DNA of 37,296 nt, from contig JAKPIF010000007.1 in the NCBI GenBank assembly GCA_029549925.1, forward strand, positions 1 to 37,296, in the 5' to 3' direction. Under the pieces are notes generated by a model. It searched no databases. It was not told where the DNA came from and was given only the letters and a program-made list of their open reading frames with translations. Made by a program: the position numbers and the translations under genes. This document shows, one piece after another, positions 16,186 to 24,771 of this stretch. This DNA is from a bacterium (GTDB taxonomy: Bacteria; Patescibacteriota; Saccharimonadia; Saccharimonadales; Saccharimonadaceae). Numbering within the stretch: position 1 is the first letter of the stretch; the number at the start of each line of letters is the position of its first letter.

Positions 16186-18756
16186 ATGAATTTTGGAATC
16201 AGCTGGACCGATAACGCTCAGAGGGTATTAAAGGAAGCCGAGACACTCGCTCTTATCGGGCACTCCGATACGGTTGAGACGGGGCATTTACTGCTCGCTA
16301 TGGCGGGTCAGGATGCGTCGCGAGGCGGACAGCTCTTACAGGACGCCGGCATTGATATGGCAGATCTATGCGAACGGTTGCATATCCATCCGGGCTCGAT
16401 AGCAGTTACGAGTATAGCGACGCACCCGACTATGAGCGAGTCGATGCGTCTCGTGGTGCGCATCGCCCAGGAAACGGCACGCGAAACGGGCGCAGACGAG
16501 TGTGGCACAGAGCACCTACTCTTTGGCATAGTGTCGCAGGACGATTCAGCGGCAGTACAAATTTTGACAGAGCAGGGTATTGACACGGGTGGTCTAAGGA
16601 ATGATCTCGGCGAAATCATGTCAGGGCGTATGGCGCGTGCTGAAGGATCATCAAGCGACTACACTTCTTCAAATAGCGATACGGATACGACGACGAAGGG
16701 CGGCGAAAAGCTTCGTTCGCGCCACGCTAACGGTAAGGCTTTTCTAAAACGTTTTACGACTAACCTAACCGACGAAGCCAAGGTGGGCAAGTTAGACCCC
16801 GTCATTGGAAGAAATCGCGAAATCGACCGTTTAATTACAGTTATTAGCCGACGGACAAAGAACAACCCAATGCTAATTGGCGAAGCTGGCGTGGGCAAAA
16901 CGGCCGTGGTTGAAGGCCTGGCACAACGAATTGCTGACGGCAACGTGCCGGCGTTTCTACAAAATAAGCAGATTTTACAGCTAGATCTAACATCGCTCGT
17001 GGCGGGTACGCGCTATCGGGGCGACTTCGAAGAGCGCATTAAGCGGATAATCGACGAGGTTGAACAAAATGATAATCTAATTATCTTTATCGACGAATTG
17101 CACCAGTTAACCGATGCCGGTTCGGCATCGAGCGGCATGAATGCGGCTAACATCTTAAAGCCAGCCTTGGCTCGGGGCAAATTCCGCTTAATTGGGGCGA
17201 CGACGGCCAAGGAATATCGTAAATACATTGCGACCGACACAGCCTTAGCGCGGCGTCTGCAGACTATCATGGTTGAGCAGCCAAGCCTCGGTGATACGGA
17301 GAAGATTATCGGCGGTCTAGCACCTAAATATGAGGATTACCACCATGTTAAAATGAGCCAGTCTGTTGTGAAGGAAATCGTCCATCTCAGCGAACGCTAT
17401 TTAACGGGGCGGCAGCAGCCGGATAAATCTATCGACGTCATGGATGAAACGGCGGCGCGGGTGCGTATCGCAGCGGATACTGGCAAAGAGGCGCGCGAGC
17501 TGCGCCAGCTAAAACAGCAGTCGGACAAGTTGAAGAAGGAAATGGCGGACGTCGCCACCCAGCAGGATTACGAGCGGGCAGCACTTCTTAAAATGCGAGT
17601 GAGCCAGCTAGACGAACGCATCGGGGTGCTAGAGAAAAAGACTGACGACAAGGACAAAGTAAATGTCACGCTAAATGACGTTGCTAAGACGGTGAGTCAA
17701 ATGACAGGCGTGCCAATTGAACAGCTCAAGCGTAGTGAAGCGAATAAGCTTACCGGCCTCGAAAAGCAGCTTAGTAAGAGCGTGGTTGGCCAGGATGAGG
17801 CCATTAAATCCGTAGCGGCGGCTATTCGTCGGTCGCGGGCAGGCGTCGGCGATCCAAATCGACCGATTGGTAGCTTCATCTTTCTTGGCCCGACGGGTGT
17901 CGGCAAGACGGAGCTAGCGAAAGTGCTAGCACGCGAGGTCTTTGGCAGTGAGGATGCCTTGATTAAATTCGACATGAGTGAATTTGGCGAGAAGCATACG
18001 GCGTCGCGCCTCGTGGGTGCGCCAGCGGGCTATGTCGGTTACGATGACGGCGGTGAGCTAACGGATCGCATTCGAGAGCGCCCATATTCGGTGGTGCTGT
18101 TCGACGAAATTGAAAAGGCGCATCCTGATGTATTTAATATGCTACTCCAGATTATGGAGGACGGCGTGCTGACTGATGGCCACGGTGAAAAGGCGGATTT
18201 TCGTAACGCCATGATAATCCTGACTAGTAATATCGGGGCGGAAGCCTTGGCGGGCGAACAGCTCGGCTTTAACGTTGGCGAAGCAGAGAGCGACGATGCG
18301 AAAGAGAATAATCGCCGCGAAGCAGTGATGAAGTCGCTCCGCCAGACGATGCGACCAGAACTGATCAACCGTTTTGACAAAATTATCGTGTTCAATAGTC
18401 TGGGCGAAAAGCAAGTTGGACAAATCCTTGGCATTATGACGGACGAGCTAAACGACCGGCTGGCGGAAAAGGGCATCGGCGTCACGCTGACGAAGAAGCT
18501 AAAACAGCACTTTGTCCAAAAGGGTTATAACGAGAAGTATGGTGCACGGCCGCTACGGCGGATCTTGCAGGACGAGCTAGAAGATACTATTGCCGATGAT
18601 ATCATCGCCGGCAAGATCAAGCGTGGCAATGTGGTCAAGGCAGACTATGCGGACGGGCGCGTGACTTTGACCGTTCAACCGGAAAAGAAGACTATCACCC
18701 TCCCTTTAGGGAGGACAGATGAGCGCATCTCATCGGGTGAGCTCTCCGCCAAGTAG
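16186..18756 (+). CDS. clpC: ClpC-type AAA+ unfoldase with REP-derived C-terminus
   Basis: Hexameric chaperone that unfolds proteins, usually feeding ClpP. The 856-residue protein has a double Clp_N repeat (1 to about 145), AAA-1 with Walker A GEAGVGKT near residue 231, and a UVR-like coiled segment (DYERAALLKMRVSQLDERI, about 460). AAA-2 has Walker A GPTGVGKT near 567, followed by a D2-small domain ending in YGARPLRRILQDELED. The middle UVR-type segment and lack of a ClpB coiled-coil favour ClpC. The last about 20 residues (LPLGRTDERISSGELSAK) are encoded by a REP repeat and lie beyond the usual family end. Start is fixed by the promoter at 16171-16179; expression is expected to be HrcA-controlled. 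Confidence 0.94.
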   Translation: MNFGISWTDNAQRVLKEAETLALIGHSDTVETGHLLLAMAGQDASRGGQLLQDAGIDMADLCERLHIHPGSIAVTSIATHPTMSESMRLVVRIAQETARETGADECGTEHLLFGIVSQDDSAAVQILTEQGIDTGGLRNDLGEIMSGRMARAEGSSSDYTSSNSDTDTTTKGGEKLRSRHANGKAFLKRFTTNLTDEAKVGKLDPVIGRNREIDRLITVISRRTKNNPMLIGEAGVGKTAVVEGLAQRIADGNVPAFLQNKQILQLDLTSLVAGTRYRGDFEERIKRIIDEVEQNDNLIIFIDELHQLTDAGSASSGMNAANILKPALARGKFRLIGATTAKEYRKYIATDTALARRLQTIMVEQPSLGDTEKIIGGLAPKYEDYHHVKMSQSVVKEIVHLSERYLTGRQQPDKSIDVMDETAARVRIAADTGKEARELRQLKQQSDKLKKEMADVATQQDYERAALLKMRVSQLDERIGVLEKKTDDKDKVNVTLNDVAKTVSQMTGVPIEQLKRSEANKLTGLEKQLSKSVVGQDEAIKSVAAAIRRSRAGVGDPNRPIGSFIFLGPTGVGKTELAKVLAREVFGSEDALIKFDMSEFGEKHTASRLVGAPAGYVGYDDGGELTDRIRERPYSVVLFDEIEKAHPDVFNMLLQIMEDGVLTDGHGEKADFRNAMIILTSNIGAEALAGEQLGFNVGEAESDDAKENNRREAVMKSLRQTMRPELINRFDKIIVFNSLGEKQVGQILGIMTDELNDRLAEKGIGVTLTKKLKQHFVQKGYNEKYGARPLRRILQDELEDTIADDIIAGKIKRGNVVKADYADGRVTLTVQPEKKTITLPLGRTDERISSGELSAK
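18698..18741 (+). repeat. REP-like palindromic repeat in the clpC 3' end
   Basis: Stem 1 CCTCCCT/AGGGAGG (18699-18705 with 18708-18714), stem 2 GATGAG/CTCATC (18718-18723 with 18729-18734), then GGGTGAG (18735-18741). It matches the right arm of the element at 36370-36473 in order and near-identical sequence. It lies wholly in the clpC frame, 15 nt before its stop. Confidence 0.85.
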
Positions 18757-18828
18757 CCTCCTATGACTACACGCTTGGCGTGACGCTAACGGCGATGGCT
18801 GGCAGAGTGAAAAGGACATGCCGATCAT

Positions 18829-18850
18829 GCTGATAGTTACCACTATCGGC
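18829..18850. other. Hairpin between clpC and radA
   Basis: GCTGATAG (18829-18836) pairs with CTATCGGC (18843-18850), with one G-T pair. TGCCGAT at 18819-18825 can instead pair with ATCGGCA at 18845-18851, so two folds compete. No T tract follows on the plus strand. It lies about 20 nt upstream of the radA -10; it could be a weak terminator or an operator-like site. Confidence 0.35.
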
Positions 18851-18868
18851 AGAAACATATTCCCGATA

Positions 18869-18877
18869 TGCTAGAAT
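18869..18877 (+). promoter_or_regulatory. Extended -10 promoter of radA
   Basis: TGCTAGAAT; the hexamer ends 6 nt before ATG 18884; predicted leaderless. Confidence 0.65.
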
Positions 18878-18883
18878 GGACGT

Positions 18884-20242
18884 ATGCCAAAAGCGAAATC
18901 AAAATTCGTTTGTCAAAATTGTGGGGCGAGCTATCCCAAATGGGCGGGGCGCTGTGAGAACTGTGACGCCTGGAACACCCTGCTAGAGGTGGCGCCGACC
19001 GAAGTGGGCGGTAAATCAGCCGTGGCGCGCAGTAGCGGTCAGCCGATTAGGGCTGAACGCATCGCCGATGTTAAAATCGACACCGTCAGCCGACGGATCG
19101 ATACGGGCATTCCCGATCTAAATAACGTTCTCGGCGGTGGTCTAATGACGGGCGGTGTGACGCTAATTGCGGGGCAGCCTGGTATAGGCAAATCGACTAT
19201 CCTAATGCAGATAGCATCGTTCATCGCCAAAGGTAAAAAGGTGCTCTATGCCAGCGGAGAAGAGTCGGCGTCACAGGTAAAGCTAAGGGCGGAGCGCCTC
19301 GGCGCTAGCGCGTCGGATAATTTATATCTGACGTCGACCACCTCGGCGGACGATGTGGCGGCGACGATTGGCACAGGCGAATATGATGTGGCGATCGTTG
19401 ACTCAATGCAAACTATGTCGATGGCGGAAATTAGTAGTGCCCCGGGTACAGTCAGCCAGATTACCAACTGTGCCAATATCCTAATTCGAGCGGCTAAGTC
19501 GACGGATACATCTGTTATTTTAGTGGGACATATCACGAAGAACGGCGCCATTGCGGGGCCAAAGGTACTAGAGCACCTAGTCGACGTGGTGCTGAGTTTT
19601 GAAGGCGATCGATATGGCGGATTTAAGATGCTGCGTGCAGTTAAGAACCGCTATGGTAGTACCTCGGAAGTGGCGATTTTTGACATGACCGATCACGGAC
19701 TGGAAGTAGTACAGAATCCTAGTGCGGCTTTGCTAGCAGAGCGGTCGGATACGGACGGCTCAATTGTGCTAGCGACGCTCGAGGGCAATCGCCCCCTGCT
19801 AGTGGAAGTACAGGCGCTGGTTAATAAGACGCAGTTTGGCTACCCAAAGCGGGCGGCGAGTGGCTTTAGTCTGGAACGCTTAACGCTACTCATTGCTGTT
19901 TTAGAGCGGCGAACGAAGTTAAACTTATCCGATAAAGATATCTTTATCAACGTGGTAGGCGGCTTAAAATTGAACGATCGCGCATCCGATTTAGCGATTT
20001 GCATGGCCATTGCTTCAGCGGCGGCGGAACGCAAATTAAGGGAAGGCGGTGTCGTCTTTGGCGAAGTTGGTCTCGGTGGGGAAATCCGCTCGGCGTCTCT
20101 ACCTGATCGGCGAGTGAACGAGGCCAAGAAGCTGGGCTTTACCTATGCCGTTGCTCCGCGTAGCGCTGCGCGAAATAACAAAGGCTTTGTCATCCCGGCG
20201 ACTGACCTGCGCGACGCCCTGAACCAACATTTGACAAAATAG
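18884..20242 (+). CDS. radA: RadA (Sms), DNA repair ATPase
   Basis: RecA-like motor that processes recombination intermediates and extends D-loops. The 452-residue protein has the N-terminal zinc finger (CQNCGASYPKWAGRCENCDAW), a RecA-type core with Walker A GQPGIGKST near residue 96, and the KNRYGST form of the RadA-specific KNRFG motif. The C-terminal Lon-protease-like domain includes ASGFSLERLTLLIAVLERR and FGEVGLGGEIR. All parts are intact and of usual length. It is a single gene with its own leaderless promoter; the next gene starts 36 nt downstream, also with its own promoter. Confidence 0.95.
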   Translation: MPKAKSKFVCQNCGASYPKWAGRCENCDAWNTLLEVAPTEVGGKSAVARSSGQPIRAERIADVKIDTVSRRIDTGIPDLNNVLGGGLMTGGVTLIAGQPGIGKSTILMQIASFIAKGKKVLYASGEESASQVKLRAERLGASASDNLYLTSTTSADDVAATIGTGEYDVAIVDSMQTMSMAEISSAPGTVSQITNCANILIRAAKSTDTSVILVGHITKNGAIAGPKVLEHLVDVVLSFEGDRYGGFKMLRAVKNRYGSTSEVAIFDMTDHGLEVVQNPSAALLAERSDTDGSIVLATLEGNRPLLVEVQALVNKTQFGYPKRAASGFSLERLTLLIAVLERRTKLNLSDKDIFINVVGGLKLNDRASDLAICMAIASAAAERKLREGGVVFGEVGLGGEIRSASLPDRRVNEAKKLGFTYAVAPRSAARNNKGFVIPATDLRDALNQHLTK

Positions 20243-20262
20243 CAGCAGCGTCCACAATGTCG

Positions 20263-20271
20263 TGATATAAT
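20263..20271 (+). promoter_or_regulatory. Extended -10 promoter of the putative lipoprotein operon
   Basis: TGATATAAT, a perfect extended -10; the hexamer ends 6 nt before ATG 20278. It probably also drives the secreted-protein gene 20 nt downstream of the first frame. Confidence 0.7.
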
Positions 20272-20277
20272 ACGCTT

Positions 20278-20832
20278 ATGGAGAAATACGAAGTAGTGGG
20301 CGACAAGAAGAAACATCTTGATATAGCCAAGGTTGTAGCAGTAATCGAAGCGGCTATAATAGTGGCTCTAATTGTTGCACTAGTTGCCTGCGGCAAAAAT
20401 AAATCTTCTAACGGCAGCCAATCAGCTAGTAAATCGACAGATAAGATGCCAAAGTCCACTTCCTCGGCACAAGTATATGGTGTTTGCGCTGAGGATATCT
20501 CTAAATTTAATAGCATCTATACCAATGGCGTGATTGGAACGGGCGACTTTAAGAATCGAATGAAGAATGTTGCATCGGACGCAATGGGGCGAGATGGCGC
20601 ATCCGATGACCCGACGTGTTTATTTATTGATTTTAAGTACCAGATAACGGCGTTTAATGTCGACGGGGCGCAAAAGGATTATGATAAATTAAAGTCGCTA
20701 GCCACTAGGGGGCAGTATCCTAGCAACGATCTAATTACGATTAGCTCAATGAAAAATATGCAAACGGATATTGATTCGATTAACCGAAGTCTAAAAACAG
20801 ACGATGATGCCTCACAGCAGGGTATCGGCTAG
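20278..20832 (+). CDS. Putative lipoprotein or membrane-anchored protein, unknown function
   Basis: A 184-residue protein that I do not recognise. A charged N-terminus of about 17 residues precedes a hydrophobic helix (IAKVVAVIEAAIIVALIVAL). This ends in LVACG, which fits a lipobox with Cys at about residue 38. A Ser/Lys/Asn-rich linker follows, and then a soluble domain (CAEDISKFNSIYTNGVIGTG, FIDFKYQITAFNVDGAQKDYD) of about 115 residues outside the cell. The N-terminal charged region is long for a signal peptide, so a plain transmembrane anchor is possible. It stands directly before the large secreted protein gene, 19 nt away, and may act with it. Confidence 0.65.
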   Translation: MEKYEVVGDKKKHLDIAKVVAVIEAAIIVALIVALVACGKNKSSNGSQSASKSTDKMPKSTSSAQVYGVCAEDISKFNSIYTNGVIGTGDFKNRMKNVASDAMGRDGASDDPTCLFIDFKYQITAFNVDGAQKDYDKLKSLATRGQYPSNDLITISSMKNMQTDIDSINRSLKTDDDASQQGIG

Positions 20833-20851
20833 AGCTAAGGGAACGTAATGC

Positions 20852-23704
20852 ATGTTATGGCGGTCTAAGTCCAAAATAGTTGGTGGCATAATATTAGTGC
20901 TACTATTTGGGATCATGCTGGGCAATGATTGCTTAGCGGCTCACAGTACACCTCAGAACGCTTTTGAGCAGTATGTAGCGAGTGGTGATCCAAATGCTGG
21001 GGGCGATCTGAGCGATTATGGCAGTGACTGGAGTGATCAAGGTAACACTTGTAATCGTTGGGATAATGTCTCCGCTAACCGTGGCAAGCTGTGGATTACC
21101 GGTGACGCCAACAATGTTTATGGTGAGTGGTGGGGTGATTCTAATAAGATTGACGTCAAATGGGGTCAAACTGAAGCGACCGTCTATCTGGCTGGATCGA
21201 TACGAAATTGCTTTGGCGTAAACTTTGTCTCGGCGGGAAACGGCAAAGCAACCTTTGTTGAAGAGAAGGTATGAAAGAGACGTTATCTCAAATCAATTTC
21301 GAGCGATACAATCGATCGTGGCTGGGGAAATACAGCCTATCAACGTTTCACGGATCCGCCCCGGGCTTACTCAGCCGTTCTCGATACTAGCGCCGATATT
21401 TTACCTATGCGTGCTGGCGCTGAAGTGAAAATCACGATTTACATCAGGCGTTGCTATCAAGCGTCGACTCTCACTGACAGTTGTGGTGCGGCAGGTGTTC
21501 CATTGACGCTTCATCGTCTGGGTCCTCAGTATGAGACCAGAGGTGCATCGTATCTTGACAAAACTTATCACGATTATTGTTCAACTAGCGTATCTGGCTG
21601 TAGTAAGAGCGACGTCATCTTTCGCCCAGGCGAGACAGCGTATTGGAATCATAATATTTGGAATGCGGGCCCAGATTCGATCGATAGTATTGCTTGGGCC
21701 GTTGACCGGGACGATTACTATATCGGAAGCGTCGATGCCTTTAAGTCGACGGATAATCCTGGTCGTACTGATGTGTCTAATGTGCCAGCCAACTCCTTTG
21801 TCAGCGGGGCTAACGACTATAGGGATAGTTTTAATATAACGCAGGATGCGGTTGGCCAAAAGCTCTGTCAGCAAATTCATTGGAATCCTAGCACAAATGG
21901 CGTAGCTTGGACGTCATATTCGAATCAGGTATGCGCCCTTGTGCCATATCATTACTGGTCAGATTGGCAAACGACGCTCTCGCGTAGCACAATCAAGCCA
22001 GGACAGGAATATACGGCGAAGTACAGTGGCACCAATAACGGCCCAACTAAAACTATGCCGGGATTGACGTATGCACGCAGTCTCTATTTTCAGTCCAGCG
22101 ATGGCTGCAAAAGTGATATTCTAAGCAGTAGTTCGGGTGAGCTGGCGTCAATTATGCCACATAATGCTATCATTCCACAGAAACAGCAATCGTCCGGCCA
22201 AAAAACGGTTCTGTCGCGGTATGGTTTGTGCCGCTCTGTTGATGCCGGCGATAAGATCTGCAGTACGATTAGTGCCAACCAGTGGCGTTATGCTTATAAC
22301 TATGGGCTTAGTGGCGGTTATAATGCTGGCAAAACAGCCGTGGTTAGTACTGATTGCTCAAGTGTGCCGTACCACTACCCGGGATGTCCTAGTGGCTCAA
22401 GCTGCTCGGCGACATGGAACAGTAGTTGGTCCGAGGGTGGTTGCGCTGCTAGTGGTACATGTAGTGGCAATATAGTCAAATCTGGTGTTGGAGTCCAGCC
22501 GTCAACGAGTGCGAGCGTTACGGATACGTTGTATGATAGTCCGATTAATTTCACTTATAGCATGAGCAACAGTGGGCCAACAAAGTCGATGAACGTAGGT
22601 TGGACTAAGCATGTCTTTCTGGTCTCGCGTGAAACGAAATACAATGCCGATGATAAGACGCGTCTTTATGGTAGTGGTAGCGACGTCGGTGTAAGCACGC
22701 GCACTGGCCTTAACTCTAACCAATATCGCGAGTTGTCAGCACGTAGTGGTGATCACGTAGTGTCAGCCCACGGGACCAATAGTCTTAGTGAGTGGAGTAG
22801 CCTTGTGCCAGCAGATAATTGGTCTAATGTCCAAGTGGGTGACCAGGTATGTTCATATCTGGCGCTGGATAATAAGTGGGCGGTTTTCGATGGGCGGACT
22901 GTCAATAGCACTATAGCATCCAACGTTAAGTGTGTTCGCATCGGTAAGAATCCACAGATGCAGATTAACGGCAGTGACAGTTATGCAAAAAATGGCTTTA
23001 TTGGCAGCTCCACAACAAATAGTGGGCGCGGCTCATGGGTCCAGTATGCTCAACTAACTAATTCTGGCGAGACGAAAAACTTCGGTTCTGCAGGCTACAC
23101 CTGGAGTAAAGGCAATAATAGCCGACGGATGATTTTTGCTAACGTTCGCTTTGCTACCGATTATTCTGGCGCCGCGAGCAGTGTCCAAAGTGGCGGTCTT
23201 ACCGCTAATAATAGCATTAGCATAATAGTTAATAAACTAAAAATTAAGAGCAATGGTAATTCTCAAATTGAGTATTCATCGGGTTCGTTGACGATTAATA
23301 GTAACATTGACGATGGTAAGATTAGGGTAGCCGAGGGTAATATCTATATTCGGCCGAGCGTAACGCACATTCGTGGTGTTTTAGTGGCGGGCGGTAGTAT
23401 TGAGACCTGCTATGATAGTGGCAAACATGGTGTAAACGGGAATTTAGGTATTGGTCCAAACGGAGTTTGCAATAACCAATTAGTGGTTGATGGAGCGATT
23501 TTGTCTGGCGATTCGCCAATATTTCATCGCACCTACGGCGGAGGCAATCGAAATTTGGCATCCTATGGTAGCGATTATTATATGGCAACAGCAGAGAAGA
23601 TCAACTATACGCCCAATTTATGGCTATCGGGCAATAAGTACTCTGAGGGCATTCGAAATAGCTATCTGACGAGCAGCATCATTTCTTTGCCAACCCGTTA
23701 TTAG
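20852..23704 (+). pseudogene. Large secreted surface protein interrupted by one in-frame TGA
   Basis: The frame runs 951 codons from ATG 20852 to TAG 23702-23704 with a single interruption, TGA at 21272-21274. Annotated naively it gives two proteins: 20852-21274 (140 residues, signal peptide with likely cleavage after CLAA) and 21407-23704 (765 residues, no signal). The sequence between TGA and ATG 21407 reads as protein in the same frame (DRGWGNTAYQRFTDPPRAY). The mature part is Ser/Asn/Gly-rich, with paired cysteines and repeated beta-rich segments. A C-terminal region of short strands (GSLTINSNIDDGKIRVAEGN) ends with AEKINYTPNLWL and SLPTRY. AAGGGA lies 9 nt before 20852. Adhesin or pilus-tip-like function is a guess. 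Nonsense mutation, readthrough and sequencing error are all possible. Confidence 0.7.
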
Positions 23705-23705
23705 A

Positions 23706-23714
23706 TGGTATAAT
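23706..23714 (+). promoter_or_regulatory. Extended -10 promoter of the PIN-TRAM gene
   Basis: TGGTATAAT, a perfect extended -10 directly after the TAG of the upstream gene. It lies 25 nt before ATG 23740, leaving a short leader with GAAAGGA (23721-23727). This is one of the few single-gene promoters in the window with a leader. Confidence 0.65.
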
Positions 23715-23739
23715 AAAACCGAAAGGATTTATTTGATAT

Positions 23740-24771
23740 ATGAACACTTTATTAACAGTAGTGGCTGTTTTAGCTGTGGCCACGTTTATTGAGACAACTT
23801 ATTTAACAGTTATGAAGTTTCGCCAGCGCACGCTAAAGGTGGCGCGCGGCTCGATCCTGCTCGATACGTGTAGTATTATGGACGGCCGCATTGTTGATGT
23901 GGCGAAAACTGGTATTATTACGGCTGAACTAATCATTCCTCGTTCGGTCATTCATGAAATGCAGCTACTGGCAGATAAAGCCGATCATGACAAGCGGGCA
24001 CGGGCACGCAAGGGTCTGGATAATGTGCGTGAGTTGCAAAAGCTGGACAGCGTCAGTGTGACAATTGTGAATGACGGTCTAGCCGAGGAAGGTGGTGTGG
24101 ACGAACGCCTCTTAAACCTAGCACGTAAATATGATGCTTCAATTTGTACTACCGACTATAATCTAAATAAGGTTGCTAAGGTGATTGGTGTCACGGTGAT
24201 TAACGTTAACGAGTTATCGCAGATGCTGCGAGCGAAGCTTATCCCGGGCGAGCATGTCGAAATTAAGATTACAGCGGTAGGCAACAACCGCGAACAGGGT
24301 GTTGGCTATCTCGAGGACGGTACTATGGTAGTGGTTGAGGATGCCAAGAATCTAATCGGTCAGACGGTTAAGGTAGAGGTGACCCGCTCGCTCCAAACCG
24401 AGGCAGGTCGCATGATGTTTGCCAAGATGGTTAAGAGTAATAGTAGTAATGGCGGAGGCAATTACCACGGCAATAGTAGCCGTAGTAATTCTGGCGGTAG
24501 CTCTAATAGCAAGAGCAAACGGGTGACTAGCCACATAAAGGCGGCTCCAGCTTTTCACTCTGACCAGCTAAAGCAGCTAAATAATAAGTCAGACAAAGAA
24601 ACCAAAGAAACTAAGGTGAAATCGGCCAGCCAAAAGCCAGCCGATAAAGAACCTGTCAAGCTAGCCGCTAAGACTCACACGGCTACGCGCCGACGGTCAG
24701 TCGGCGTCGTCAGCCGAAGAGGCGATGGTGCGACTTGCCAACGAGTGAGTGCGCTGATTAACGATAATTGA
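23740..24771 (+). CDS. PIN-TRAM domain protein with disordered basic tail
   Basis: A 343-residue protein related to the YacL/PIN-TRAM family. Residues about 3-25 are a hydrophobic anchor. Residues about 38-165 are a PIN nuclease-like domain with acidic positions in LLDTCSIMDGRI, SVIHEMQLLAD, GVDERLLNLARKY and CTTDYNLNKVA. A TRAM RNA-binding domain follows (about 175-232: IPGEHVEIKITAVGNNREQG, VGYLEDGTMVVVEDA). After about 240 the protein is low-complexity: Ser/Asn/Gly-rich, then Lys-rich, ending with Arg-rich TATRRRSVGVVSRRG. Membrane-bound RNA processing is plausible from the domains but unproved. The last 75 nt overlap the convergent gene at 24697-25860, and a 7-bp stem (24688-24706) sits there. 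Confidence 0.82.
   Translation: MNTLLTVVAVLAVATFIETTYLTVMKFRQRTLKVARGSILLDTCSIMDGRIVDVAKTGIITAELIIPRSVIHEMQLLADKADHDKRARARKGLDNVRELQKLDSVSVTIVNDGLAEEGGVDERLLNLARKYDASICTTDYNLNKVAKVIGVTVINVNELSQMLRAKLIPGEHVEIKITAVGNNREQGVGYLEDGTMVVVEDAKNLIGQTVKVEVTRSLQTEAGRMMFAKMVKSNSSNGGGNYHGNSSRSNSGGSSNSKSKRVTSHIKAAPAFHSDQLKQLNNKSDKETKETKVKSASQKPADKEPVKLAAKTHTATRRRSVGVVSRRGDGATCQRVSALINDN
24688..24706. terminator. Candidate bidirectional hairpin in the convergent overlap
   Basis: CGCCGAC (24688-24694) pairs with GTCGGCG (24700-24706) around loop GGTCA. It lies within the coding overlap of the PIN-TRAM gene and the minus-strand membrane protein and contains the latter's stop codon. There is no T tract on either side, so termination is uncertain. 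Confidence 0.3.

Noticed and set aside
20231-20271. TTGACA at 20231-20236 as the -35 of the lipoprotein gene.
   Set aside because: The spacing to TATAAT 20266-20271 is 29 nt, far too long; it is the end of radA coding sequence.
21272-21274. UGA recoded as an amino acid (as in Gracilibacteria/Absconditabacteria), because two frames are interrupted by in-frame TGA.
   Set aside because: TGA clearly terminates tyrS, rsmD, uvrC and the gene before recG, and conserved housekeeping proteins contain no internal TGA. The two interrupted frames are a surface protein and a decayed recombinase, where nonsense mutation is likely.
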